A stretch of DNA of 64,000 nt from Verrucosispora sp. NA02020 (GTDB lineage Bacteria; Actinomycetota; Actinomycetes; Mycobacteriales; Micromonosporaceae), in contig NZ_CP054923.1 of the NCBI RefSeq assembly GCF_013364215.1, positions 4,464,001 to 4,528,000 of the forward strand. Reading direction: 5' to 3'. Every line of letters starts with the position of its first letter. The stretch's first letter is position 1. Shown one piece after another: positions 16,744 through 24,378 of the stretch. Under the pieces are notes generated by a model that ran no database searches, had not been told where the DNA came from, and worked only from the letters and a program-made list of their open reading frames with translations. The position numbers and the translations under genes are program-made.

Positions 16744-17913
16744 TCAGCGCCGGGCGGTGGGTACCGGCGGGGTGGCGAACGGGATGCCGGCGGGTTGCGA
16801 CACCGTCGGCGCGCCCGCCGGGTGGTGCCACAGCCCCCGTGCGCGCAGGATCGGCAGCACCCCCTCGCCGAACCAGTAGGCCTCCTCGACGTGTGGGTGC
16901 CCGGAGAGCACGAACTCGTCCAGGCCGAGCGCGTGGTACTCGGCGATCCGGTCGGCGACCTCGGTGTGACTGCCCACCAGGGCGGTACCCGCACCACCCC
17001 GGACCAGCCCGACGCCGGCCCAGAGGTTGGGCGAGATCTCCAGGCCGTCCCGGGAGCCGCCGTGCAGGTCGAGCATCCGGCGCTGACCCTCGGACTCGCT
17101 GCGGCGCAGCCCCTCCTGGGCGGCGGTGATGTCCGCGTCGGCGATGCCGTCGAGCAGCCGTCGCGCCTGCGCCCACGCCTCGTCGCCGGTGTCCCGGGAG
17201 ATGACGTGCAGCCGGATGCCGAACCGGACCGTCCGCCCGGCCTCGGCGGCCAACTTGCGGATCCAGTCCAGCTTGGCGGCGACCTGTGCCGGCGGCTCAC
17301 CCCAGGTGAGGTAGACGTCGCTGTGCCGGGCGGCGACCGGGCCGGCCGCGGCCGACGAGCCGCCGAAGTAGACCGGTGGGGCCGGCTCCGGCAGGCGGGC
17401 CAGACGGGCCTGCTCGACACGGACGTGCGTACCCGCGTGGTCGACCGTCTCACCGCGCCAGAGCGCCCGCACCACGTGCAGGAACTCGTCGGTACGCGCG
17501 TACCGCGCCTCCTTGTCCAGGAAGTCGCCGTACGCCCGCTGCTCGTGCGACTCGCCACCGGTGACCACGTTGACCAGCAGCCGCCCCTCGGAGAGGCGCT
17601 GGAAGGTGGCGCCCATCTGCGCGGCGAGGGTCGGCGAGAGCAGGCCGGGCCGGAAGGCGACCAGGAACTTCAGCCGCTCGGTGACCTCGGTGAGCATGGC
17701 GGTGGTCAGCCAGGCGTCCTCGCACCAGGCCCCGGTCGGGGTCAGCGCGCCGACGAAGCCGAGCTGCTCCGCCGTACGGGCGATCTGGCCGAGGTAGCCG
17801 ATGGTGGGTGGGCGGGAGCCGCCGGCCCTTCCCGCCGACATGCCGTGCCCGCCGCCGACGATGTCCCGGCTGTCGCCGTACGTGGGCAGGAACCAGTGGA
17901 ACGTCAACGACAT
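16744..17913 (-). CDS. ssuD: FMNH2-dependent alkanesulfonate monooxygenase (LLM class)
   Basis: A 389-aa luciferase-like monooxygenase, close to SsuD in length. Features are an N-terminal FHWFLPTYGDSR strand, GALTPTGAWCEDAWL, the substrate/FMN loop FLVAFRPGLLSPTLAAQM, LLVNVVTGGE, FGGSSAAAGPVAARHSDVYLTWGEP and FVLSGHPHVEEAYWFGEGVLP. It would release sulfite from alkanesulfonates using reduced flavin. The gene is divergent from ssuA-ssuC-ssuB with a shared 167-bp control region, which strongly supports a sulfonate role. A GAAGGA ribosome site precedes ATG 17913. No ssuE flavin reductase is present nearby. Confidence 0.88.
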   Translation of the reverse strand: MSLTFHWFLPTYGDSRDIVGGGHGMSAGRAGGSRPPTIGYLGQIARTAEQLGFVGALTPTGAWCEDAWLTTAMLTEVTERLKFLVAFRPGLLSPTLAAQMGATFQRLSEGRLLVNVVTGGESHEQRAYGDFLDKEARYARTDEFLHVVRALWRGETVDHAGTHVRVEQARLARLPEPAPPVYFGGSSAAAGPVAARHSDVYLTWGEPPAQVAAKLDWIRKLAAEAGRTVRFGIRLHVISRDTGDEAWAQARRLLDGIADADITAAQEGLRRSESEGQRRMLDLHGGSRDGLEISPNLWAGVGLVRGGAGTALVGSHTEVADRIAEYHALGLDEFVLSGHPHVEEAYWFGEGVLPILRARGLWHHPAGAPTVSQPAGIPFATPPVPTARR

Positions 17914-17989
17914 GACTCGATCCTTCAGGCGCGCAGGGGTGGGTCCGGCCGTCCACTCCTGAGAGATGGGACGACCATGCGGACAGACT

Positions 17990-18010
17990 ACCGATAAAAC
18001 CTATCGGTTT
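17990..18010. promoter_or_regulatory. Operator candidate between ssuD and ssuA
   Basis: Two overlapping inverted repeats: ACCGATA-AAACC-TATCGGT (17990-18008) and AAACC-TATC-GGTTT (17997-18010). They lie midway between the divergent starts, adjacent to a possible -10 (TAGTAG). They are a plausible site for a sulfur-responsive repressor. The regulator is not in the window. Confidence 0.5.
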
Positions 18011-18080
18011 AGTAGGCTGCTGCCGTCCCGGACTTCCGTCGATGTCCGCCGATCCCCTCTTCCCGTGTCCAGGAGCCCTC

Positions 18081-19043
18081 ATGCGTACCCCTCCCCCACG
18101 TCGTGCCCGCACCGCCCTGCTCACGGCGCTCGCCCTGGTCGCCGCGGTCGGCCTCACCGCGTGCGGCGGGTCGGCCAGCGGCGACGACGACACTCCCCGG
18201 CTGCGCATCGGTTACCAGCGGTTCGGCGGGCTGAGCCTGGTCAAGGCGCGCGGCGAGGCGCCGGACGCCGAGTGGTCGCTGTTCGAGAGCGGCCCGGCGC
18301 TGACCGAGGCGCTCAAGGCGGGCTCGATCGACATCGGACAGACCGGAGAGGCACCGCCGATCTTCGCCGCCGCCGGCAAGATCCCGTTCTCCGTCATCGG
18401 GACCTCCGAGCCGATCCCGCAGGGTGAGGCGGTGCTGGTCAAGGAGGACTCCGGGATCCGGACCTTCGCCGACCTGAAGGGACGGACGGTCGCCCTGAAC
18501 AAGGGCTCCAACGTGCACTGGCTGCTGGTCCGGCTGCTGGAGGCGAACGACCTGACGTTGCAGGACATCAACGTGAAGTACCTCAAGCCCGCCGAGGGGC
18601 GACCGGCCTTCGACAACGGGCAGGTCGACGCCTGGGTGATCTGGGACCCGTACTTCGCCCTCGCCGAGCGCCCCGGCGTCCGGATCCTGGCCGACGCCAC
18701 CGGCCTGGCCAGCAACCGCGAGTACGTGCTGGCACACCCGGACGCGTTGGCGGAGAAGTCCCCGCAGATCGAGTCGTTCCTGCGGACGTACCGGACGGTC
18801 ACCGACTGGGGCATCGCCAACCCGGCCGAACGCGCCGCGGTGCTCGCCCCCGAGCTGAAGATCCCCGAGGACGTGACCAGCCGGGCCCTGGACCGCAGCG
18901 CCCGCGCCCTCGCCCCGGTCACCCCCGCGGTCGGCGACGAGTTGCAGGCCATCGCCGACGGCTTCGCCACCCTGGAACTCATCCCCGGCCCGGTCGACAT
19001 CCGCTCCCGCATCGACGACCGCTTCACCGAGGTGTACCGGTGA
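18081..19043 (+). CDS. ssuA: Sulfonate ABC transporter substrate-binding lipoprotein
   Basis: A 320-aa lipoprotein: basic N-terminus, hydrophobic helix and the lipobox LTACGG (Cys ~26). The mature part is a type-II periplasmic binding fold of the SsuA/TauA/NMT1 type (RIGYQRFGGLSLVKARG, GSIDIGQTGEAPPIFAAAG, GRTVALNKGSNVHWLLVRLLE, DNGQVDAWVIWDPYFALAE). It should capture aliphatic sulfonates for the ssuC/ssuB transporter. ATG 18081 follows AGGAG. The stop overlaps ssuC's GTG by 4 nt. The ligand is inferred from context with the LLM monooxygenase. Confidence 0.88.
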   Translation: MRTPPPRRARTALLTALALVAAVGLTACGGSASGDDDTPRLRIGYQRFGGLSLVKARGEAPDAEWSLFESGPALTEALKAGSIDIGQTGEAPPIFAAAGKIPFSVIGTSEPIPQGEAVLVKEDSGIRTFADLKGRTVALNKGSNVHWLLVRLLEANDLTLQDINVKYLKPAEGRPAFDNGQVDAWVIWDPYFALAERPGVRILADATGLASNREYVLAHPDALAEKSPQIESFLRTYRTVTDWGIANPAERAAVLAPELKIPEDVTSRALDRSARALAPVTPAVGDELQAIADGFATLELIPGPVDIRSRIDDRFTEVYR

Positions 19044-19900
19044 CCAGGGCGACCGCGCCACCCGTCGAGGCGCCGGCGACATCGGGCCCCGCAGATCTCG
19101 GTACGCCCCGGCCCGCCGAACGGCGGCGACGCACCACGATCCCGACGGTCGCCTGGTGGCGGCTGGCCAGCCCGGTGCTGCTGGTGGCCGCCTGGGAGCT
19201 GTCCGCCCGGGCCGGGTGGCTCGCGCCGGAGAAGCTGCCCGCGCCGAGCACCGTGCTGGCCACCGGGTGGCGCCTGGCCAGCGACGGCACCCTGCTGACC
19301 CACCTGCTCGACTCGCTCAGCCGAGCCGGTGCCGGACTCCTCATCGGCGGCGGACTCGCCCTGATCCTCGGCGCCGTCGCCGGGCTGCTGCGGCTCGGTG
19401 ACGACCTGATCGACCCACCGGTCCAGATGGCCCGGATGCTGCCGCACCTCGGGCTGGTACCACTGCTGATCATCTGGGTCGGCATCGGCGAGTCACTGAA
19501 GATCAGCCTGGTCGCCCTCGGCGCCTTCTTCCCGCTCTACTTCAACACCTACGCCGGCATCCGGGACATCGACGAGAGACTTGTCGAGGCGGCCCGTACG
19601 TGTGGACTGGGCACCGTCGCCCGGCTGCGGCACGTGGTGCTGCCCGGCGCGCTGCCCGCCCTGTTCCTCGGCCTCCGCCTGGCCATCGGCGCCGCCTGGC
19701 TCAGCCTGGTGGTCGGCGAACAGGTCAACGCCCAGACCGGCATCGGCTTCCTGATGATGGAGGCCCGCGAGTTCAGCCAGACCGACGTGGTGGTCCTCGG
19801 CCTGCTCGTCTACGCCCTGCTCGGGCTGCTCTCCGACGTGGCCATCCGCACCCTGGAAAGGAGGACGCTGTCATGGCGACGCGGACTTCGGGCAACCTGA
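19040..19900 (+). CDS. ssuC: Sulfonate ABC transporter permease
   Basis: A 286-aa inner-membrane protein with about six transmembrane helices after a basic cytoplasmic N-terminus (PRPAERRRRTTIP). The EAA loop that contacts the ATPase is EAARTCGLGTVARLRHVVLPGALPA (~residues 184-208). The start GTG overlaps the ssuA stop, and its 3' end overlaps the ssuB start by 28 nt. Family and neighbours point to aliphatic sulfonate uptake. Confidence 0.88.
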   Translation: MTRATAPPVEAPATSGPADLGTPRPAERRRRTTIPTVAWWRLASPVLLVAAWELSARAGWLAPEKLPAPSTVLATGWRLASDGTLLTHLLDSLSRAGAGLLIGGGLALILGAVAGLLRLGDDLIDPPVQMARMLPHLGLVPLLIIWVGIGESLKISLVALGAFFPLYFNTYAGIRDIDERLVEAARTCGLGTVARLRHVVLPGALPALFLGLRLAIGAAWLSLVVGEQVNAQTGIGFLMMEAREFSQTDVVVLGLLVYALLGLLSDVAIRTLERRTLSWRRGLRAT

Positions 19901-20601
19901 CCGGCGCGACGGCGGTGCTGACCGCGACCGGCGTACGCCGCGACTTCGGCACCACCACCGTGCTGGCCGGTGCCTCGCTGAGCATCGCGCCGGGCGAGGT
20001 GGTCGCCCTGCTCGGCGGCAGCGGCTCCGGCAAGAGCACCCTACTGCGCGTACTCGCCGGCCTCGACGAGGAGGCCACCGGCGAGACCGCCCTGCGCGGC
20101 ACCGCCGCGGTCGTCTTCCAGGAGCACCGGCTGCTGCCGTGGAAACGGGTCGCCGACAACGTCGCGCTCGGGCTCTCCGGCCCGGACGTGGCCCAGCGGG
20201 TCGACCGGGCGCTGACGGAGGTCGGCCTCGCCGACCGCCACCGCGCCTGGCCCGCCGAACTCTCCGGCGGCCAGGCACAGCGGGTCGCGGTCGCCCGAGC
20301 CCTGGTACGCGAACCCGACGTGCTGCTGCTCGACGAGCCCTTCGGCGCGCTCGACGCGCTCACCCGACTCCGGATGCAGGCACTGCTGCGCCGGCTACGC
20401 GCCGAACACGGCTTCGCCGCGCTGCTGGTCACCCACGACGTCGAAGAGGCACTGCTGCTCGCCGACCGGCTGCTCCTGCTGGAGTCCGGCGTCATCGCCG
20501 AGGAACTGGACGTACCCCTCGGCCCGACCCGGACTCCCGACGACCCGGCCTTCGGCGCGCTACGCCGCCGCCTGCTCGACCGACTCGGCGTACCCACCTG
20601 A
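19873..20601 (+). CDS. ssuB: Sulfonate ABC transporter ATP-binding protein
   Basis: A 242-aa ATPase for the SsuC permease. Walker A is GGSGSGKST, the Q-loop is VVFQEHRLLPWKRVADNV (the 'LLPW' form is typical of SsuB/TauB), the signature is LSGGQAQRVAVA, Walker B is VLLLDEPFGALD and the switch region is VTHDVEEAL. ATG 19873 lies inside the 3' end of ssuC and has AAGGAGG seven bases upstream. It is the last gene of the ssu operon; a terminator-like stem further on (20736-20766) serves the opposite strand. Confidence 0.9.
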   Translation: MATRTSGNLTGATAVLTATGVRRDFGTTTVLAGASLSIAPGEVVALLGGSGSGKSTLLRVLAGLDEEATGETALRGTAAVVFQEHRLLPWKRVADNVALGLSGPDVAQRVDRALTEVGLADRHRAWPAELSGGQAQRVAVARALVREPDVLLLDEPFGALDALTRLRMQALLRRLRAEHGFAALLVTHDVEEALLLADRLLLLESGVIAEELDVPLGPTRTPDDPAFGALRRRLLDRLGVPT

Positions 20602-20735
20602 GGACGGGAGTCTCGCCGCTCAGGCGGCCTGCTTGACCAACTCTCCGGCCAACTCTCCGGCCAAGGCGAGCAGCGTATCCCGGGTCGCTCTGGTCCCCGA
20701 GCGCCAGCTCGGGGTGATCCACAGTCGGACGCGGT

Positions 20736-20766
20736 GCGGGAACCGGTGGGAGGACCCGGTTCCCGC
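20736..20766 (-). terminator. Terminator stem after YeiH-type gene
   Basis: GCGGGAACCGG and CCGGTTCCCGC form an 11-bp perfect stem with a 9-nt loop, 21 nt beyond the stop of the minus-strand transporter gene. No U-tract follows, as is common in these genomes. Confidence 0.6.
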
Positions 20767-20786
20767 GCCGCGCGTCCGGCCTCGCC

Positions 20787-22034
20787 TCAGCTCGTCGAGA
20801 AGCCGGCGAACAGCACCGAGGCGAGGCCCAGCGCGAGGACCAGGTTGAACACGGTGGCGGCGCCGAATACCACCACCGGCCGCCACCCGGCCTGCCGCAG
20901 CGCCGTCACCCGCACCTCCAGGCCGATGCTGACGAAGGCCAGGATGAAGAACCAGGTCCGCAGGTCGTTGACGATCGCGATGGTGGCCTTGCCGTCCGCT
21001 CCGGCGACGTCGAGATACCAGGTGGCGATCACCGACGCGGCGACGAAGCCGAGGACGAACTTCGGGAACCGGCGCCACAGCTCGCCGAGCCCCGGACGGG
21101 CCGCGCCGGCCCGACGCTCGACGTGCAGCGCGAAGTACGCGGTCAGCGCCACCGCGACCACGCCCATCAGCGCGTTCTGGGTGACCTTGACGATGCTGGC
21201 GATCTGCAACGCCTCGTCACCGGCCAGCGCACCGGCGGCGGTGACGGCGGCGGTGGTGTCGATGTTGCCGCCGATCCAGGCGCCGGCCACCGCCGACTCC
21301 AACCCGAGCACGTCGGCCAGCCAGGGCAGCAGGAAGATCGACGGCAACGCGAAGACGATCACCAGGCTGGCCGTGTACGCCAGTTGTTCCCGGCGGGCGC
21401 GTACCGCACCGGCGGCGGCGATGGCGGCGCTGACTCCGCAGATGGAGACGGCGGAGGCGAGCAGGGCGCGCAGCTTGTCGTCCAGACCGAGCCGCCCGGC
21501 GAGCCACCAGGTGAACAGGAACACGCCGCTGATCAGCAGCAACGCCTGGGCGATGGCCGGCCCGGCGGCGCTGGCGATGACCGCCAGGTTGATCGACGCG
21601 CCGAGCAGGACCAGACCGGTCTTGATGAAGAACTCGGTGCGGAACGCGGCGGCGATCCGGTCACGCCACCCGGTCAGCGTCACCACCGCGTTGCCGAGCA
21701 GGCCCAGCAGGATGGCGTACACCGGGTATTCGATTGCGCCCGCGACGTCCTCGACCGCCGTGCCCTCGACCCAGGTGGGCACGTTCTGTTCGAGGTAGCG
21801 GGTCAGGACGGCGAGGACGAGCACGACCAGCAGGCCGACGGCGGTCCAGGCCCAGAAGGAGCCGTCGGCCGGCGGTGTCGCGGCAGGCGGCAGGGCGGCC
21901 GGACCGGCGGGTGCCGATTCGGTCCGTACGGGCGCACCGGTCGCGCCCACTGTGGAGGCGTCCGCAGCGGCCGTCGAGCCGGTGGCGGTCTCGGAGTCGG
22001 TGCCGGTCGCGGGTCGGTTGGCGTCGGTGGTCAT
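20787..22034 (-). CDS. YeiH/UPF0324-family putative sulfate exporter
   Basis: A 415-aa membrane protein with a ~65-residue Ala/Thr-rich cytoplasmic N-terminus and about ten hydrophobic segments. Family landmarks are KTGLVLLGASINLAVI, SAVSICGVSAAIAAAGAV, GAWIGGNIDTTAAVTAAGAL and IASIVKVTQNALMGVVAV. Proteins of this family are annotated as putative sulfate exporters, but transport is not well proven. Its ATG overlaps the stop of a 47-aa membrane protein (TGATG). A sulfur-type leader peptide further upstream supports a role in sulfur compound handling. Confidence 0.82.
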   Translation of the reverse strand: MTTDANRPATGTDSETATGSTAAADASTVGATGAPVRTESAPAGPAALPPAATPPADGSFWAWTAVGLLVVLVLAVLTRYLEQNVPTWVEGTAVEDVAGAIEYPVYAILLGLLGNAVVTLTGWRDRIAAAFRTEFFIKTGLVLLGASINLAVIASAAGPAIAQALLLISGVFLFTWWLAGRLGLDDKLRALLASAVSICGVSAAIAAAGAVRARREQLAYTASLVIVFALPSIFLLPWLADVLGLESAVAGAWIGGNIDTTAAVTAAGALAGDEALQIASIVKVTQNALMGVVAVALTAYFALHVERRAGAARPGLGELWRRFPKFVLGFVAASVIATWYLDVAGADGKATIAIVNDLRTWFFILAFVSIGLEVRVTALRQAGWRPVVVFGAATVFNLVLALGLASVLFAGFSTS

Positions 22035-22177
22035 CAGGGCACCAGCCCGGCGGGGATGGCACCGATCAGGACCAGACCGAGCAGGACCAGACCGAGGAGG
22101 GTCGCGGCCCAGTCCTCGTTGACGGCGAACCGGCTCTCCGGCGTGGTGGGGGTGGGCTGGGGTGCGGGGGCACTCAT
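22034..22177 (-). CDS. 47-aa single-span membrane protein paired with YeiH-type transporter
   Basis: A small protein: Pro-rich N-terminus, then RFAVNEDWAATLLGLVLLGL and a continuing hydrophobic stretch (VLIGAIPAGLVP) forming one transmembrane helix. ATG 22177 has a strong GGAGGAACC ribosome site, and the stop overlaps the transporter start by one base. From memory, longer YeiH homologues in other bacteria carry a similar 'EDW.A..LGL' segment fused at their N-terminus. This gene may therefore encode a split-off first helix of the transporter. I infer a subunit role from coupling and that resemblance. Confidence 0.7.
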   Translation of the reverse strand: MSAPAPQPTPTTPESRFAVNEDWAATLLGLVLLGLVLIGAIPAGLVP

Positions 22178-22282
22178 GGAGGTTCCTCCGGGGGTGAGAG
22201 GGCACGGCGACGCGGAGGCGTACGGGCGCGCGGGGTGGCCGGGTGACACCGGCGGACGGGCTCGTCGTCGGGCTCGCGCCGG

Positions 22283-22372
22283 TCAGGCGCGGCCCGAGCG
22301 GGTACAGAGCTCCGAGGCGACCCGCATCAGGTCGACGACCCGGCGGGAGGTGAGTCGCAGATCGGTGACCAC
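22283..22372 (-). CDS. Sulfur-type cis-regulatory leader peptide (29 aa)
   Basis: A 29-codon GTG-started frame reading MVTDLRLTSRRVVDLMRVA then SELCTRSGRA. It fits the actinobacterial leader-peptide pattern RRxVDLxRxxSxxC found ahead of sulfur-assimilation genes, with one cysteine (codon 23). An AT-rich promoter-like element and inverted repeat end 8 nt upstream, so the message is probably leaderless. It precedes the 47-aa protein and the YeiH-type transporter by ~105 nt. Cysteine-dependent translation through this peptide could control them, as described for mycobacterial uORFs; that mechanism is inferred here. Confidence 0.72.
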   Translation of the reverse strand: MVTDLRLTSRRVVDLMRVASELCTRSGRA

Positions 22373-22379
22373 CGACCTA

Positions 22380-22404
22380 TATTCCTACCGAGAAAGTAGG
22401 AATA
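22380..22404. promoter_or_regulatory. Perfect inverted repeat at sulfur leader promoter
   Basis: TATTCCTAC-CGAGAAA-GTAGGAATA: 9-bp perfect arms with a 7-nt spacer, overlapping the position expected for the -10/-35 of the leaderless 29-aa peptide. It is unusually AT-rich for the surroundings. It is likely a repressor operator of the transporter operon. The remainder of the gap up to 22538 shows nothing further. Confidence 0.6.
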
Positions 22405-22538
22405 CAAGAGCTGTCCACGATCCGGGCGGTCTCCATCTCCTCGACGAACGACGACATGGCCGCCGGAGCCGCGGCGACCGGCGGCGAGGCCCAGCCCCCT
22501 GGGTCGGCACCGGGTCGGCGCGGTAACGCGCCGATGCC

Positions 22539-23183
22539 CTAGATGCGGGCGCCCACGGTCTCGACACCCTCACCGGTGATGTCCGCGAGGTAGGCGCGTC
22601 GGCCCGCGAGCACCATCACCAGCGCTTCCGTCGTTCCTCGGACGACCGGACCGGCACCGCTGCGGAACGGTCCGTCGGTCGCCTCCCACCGCAGGCCCTT
22701 CGCCACGGTGCGGCTGTTGACGGCGAAGTTCCTGGACACGAAGAACTCGGCGACCGTGGTGGCCGCCTCGACCGACGGCCCACCGTGCAGTCCGAGCGGG
22801 CGGCGGATGTCCTGGCCGTGCACGACGACCTCGCCCAGCCACGCGGCGGAGTGCCCGGACGGCGCGGTGGTGGCGGACACGGCGGCCCGGAACGTCGCCA
22901 GCGTCTCGGCGGGCGTCGCGCCGAGGTGCTCGCGCAGGCGTCGCCGGTTGTGCACGTCCGGGCGGAACCCGGCTGCGGCCATGCTGCGGATCCAGCGGAA
23001 CGGAGTCATCCGCGCGGCCGAGGTCACATGCGCCAGCGTCTCCTCGACGGTCCAGGAGCCGCAGAGCGAGCGGGTGACCCACTGGGCATCGGTCAGATCG
23101 GCGAGATCGTCGGCCAGGGCGCCCCGGGCGGCGACGATCTGGGCGGCGGTGCGAGCGGAATCGCTGGAGTCGACGGAGTTCAT
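22539..23183 (-). CDS. Maleylpyruvate isomerase/DinB-fold mycothiol-dependent-type protein
   Basis: A 214-aa protein. The N-terminal four-helix DinB-like domain has [33 protein letters not shown] (a His in the TLAHV helix as a metal-ligand candidate) and later [15 protein letters not shown], typical of the actinobacterial 'maleylpyruvate isomerase family mycothiol-dependent enzyme'. The C-terminal ~70 residues are a small beta-rich domain ([19 protein letters not shown]). The ATG at 23183 opens directly into the first helix. It is likely a thiol transferase or isomerase using mycothiol; the substrate is unknown. It is transcribed alone, opposite smpB. Confidence 0.78.
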   Translation of the reverse strand: MNSVDSSDSARTAAQIVAARGALADDLADLTDAQWVTRSLCGSWTVEETLAHVTSAARMTPFRWIRSMAAAGFRPDVHNRRRLREHLGATPAETLATFRAAVSATTAPSGHSAAWLGEVVVHGQDIRRPLGLHGGPSVEAATTVAEFFVSRNFAVNSRTVAKGLRWEATDGPFRSGAGPVVRGTTEALVMVLAGRRAYLADITGEGVETVGARI

Positions 23184-23294
23184 CGCCGAGCAGCTTACGG
23201 CGACCGGCATCGGGCGGTGGAGGCGAGGCGGCACCTCAGGGACCTCCTGGGCCGACCTGCGCGGCCGGGGCGGCCAGGCACTATCCTTCGCCGG

Positions 23295-23810
23295 GTGGGC
23301 ACCTCCGGTGACAGCGAGCGGACGGTCGTCGCGTCGAACCGCAGGGCGCGGCACGACTACACGATCCTCAAGACCTACGAGGCCGGGATCGTGCTGGCCG
23401 GCACCGAGGTCAAGTCACTGCGGGAGAAGCGGGTCTCGCTCGTCGACGCCTTTGCGCAGGAACTCGACGGCGAGATCATGCTCTACGGCCTGCACATCGC
23501 GGAGTACGGCTACGGCACGTGGACGAACCACGCGCCCCGCCGGACCCGGAAGCTGCTGCTGCGCCGGGTGGAGATCGAACGCATCCTGGCACAGATCCGC
23601 GAGGGCGGGTTCACCCTCGTGCCGCTGTCGATGTACTTCTCGGGCGGCTGGGCCAAGGTCGAGCTGGCGCTGGCCAAGGGCCGCAAGGCGTACGACAAGC
23701 GGCAGGCGCTGGCCGCCCGGGACGCCGATCGGGAGATCGCCCGGGAGATGGGTCGTCGCCTCAAGGGGCGGACGGGCCGGTACGCCGAGGGGCGTGCGAC
23801 CGGTCGGTGA
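23295..23810 (+). CDS. smpB: SsrA-binding protein SmpB
   Basis: A 171-aa RNA-binding protein of trans-translation, which delivers tmRNA to stalled ribosomes. The OB-fold motifs are [54 protein letters not shown] and [25 protein letters not shown], with a basic tail. The GTG at 23295 is chosen: a -10-like TATCCT (23282-23287) lies just upstream with no ribosome site, so the transcript is probably leaderless. No ssrA gene was recognised nearby. It converges, with zero gap, on the Phd-like gene. Confidence 0.95.
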   Translation: MGTSGDSERTVVASNRRARHDYTILKTYEAGIVLAGTEVKSLREKRVSLVDAFAQELDGEIMLYGLHIAEYGYGTWTNHAPRRTRKLLLRRVEIERILAQIREGGFTLVPLSMYFSGGWAKVELALAKGRKAYDKRQALAARDADREIAREMGRRLKGRTGRYAEGRATGR

Positions 23811-24224
23811 TCAGCCGGCGAGCAGGTGCTCGTGGGCCGCGCGCAGCCGGGCGAGCGCGGCGTCGCCACCGGCCGGGGCGCGGCGCTCCAGCTCGGCCCA
23901 GACCTCGGCGAGCGCGGTCGTCACCGCGCGCAGCTCGGCGGCGTGGCGACGGCCGCTCTGCTCCCGTTGGGCCTCCAGTCGACGGGCCCAGCCGGCGGTG
24001 ACCTCGGCGAGCCGGTCGGCGTCGGCGCGGGTCTGGGCGGCGGTGCGCACCGCGCCGGCCGGCACGATCGCGGCGACCGGACGGGGATCGCCGTCGCGGG
24101 TGATCACGGTGACGGTGTCGGTCAGCTCCGCCATGGCGACGAGCTGACTCAGCCGGGTGCGCGCCTCGCGCAGCGGCAGCGAGCGTGGCGGGACGGTGCC
24201 TGGGGTGAGGGCGGGGACAGCCAT
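23811..24224 (-). CDS. Orphan Phd/YefM-type antitoxin-like protein
   Basis: A 137-aa protein whose first ~55 residues match the Phd/YefM fold (PLREARTRLSQLVAMAELTDTVTVITRDGDPRPVAAIVP), normally a DNA-binding antitoxin domain. The C-terminal ~80 residues are a long charged helix (LAEVTAGWARRLEAQREQSGRRHAAELRAV), longer than the usual toxin-wrapping tail. No toxin gene is adjacent, so it may be a solitary regulator. Its stop codon is directly next to the smpB stop on the other strand. Confidence 0.65.
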   Translation of the reverse strand: MAVPALTPGTVPPRSLPLREARTRLSQLVAMAELTDTVTVITRDGDPRPVAAIVPAGAVRTAAQTRADADRLAEVTAGWARRLEAQREQSGRRHAAELRAVTTALAEVWAELERRAPAGGDAALARLRAAHEHLLAG

Positions 24225-24378
24225 GAATACATGGTGCGTGCGGGGTACGACACTTTCCGCGACCGTCCATCAGGGACCGTGCCCGTCGGGCCACCACCGA
24301 ACCCTGGACATCTACAGTAAACAATCTTAATAATTATGCATCCGTCGTTCGACGGCCCTCGTCCCCCGGGAGGTCCGG

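Noticed and set aside
14762..17176. 804-codon minus-strand frame
   Set aside because: Antisense to the debranching enzyme, NUDIX and part of the LLM genes; low-complexity Arg/Gly/Pro composition, no motifs.
17974..18080. Possible leader peptide for ssuA (ATG frame MRTDYR, or LPSRTSVDVRRSP)
   Set aside because: Neither fits the RRxVDLxRxxSxxC pattern or contains cysteine; the six-codon frame overlaps the palindromes and is more likely chance.
20620..20735. Minus-strand frame ending RDTLLALAGELAGELVKQAA, resembling the C-terminus of a real protein
   Set aside because: Only ~38 plausible codons, bounded by a terminator stem, with no start or upstream homologous part; too little to call a gene remnant.
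23811..24378. tmRNA (ssrA) next to smpB
   Set aside because: No tRNA-like acceptor stem or tag reading frame seen; the space is filled by the Phd-like gene and the chitinase leader.
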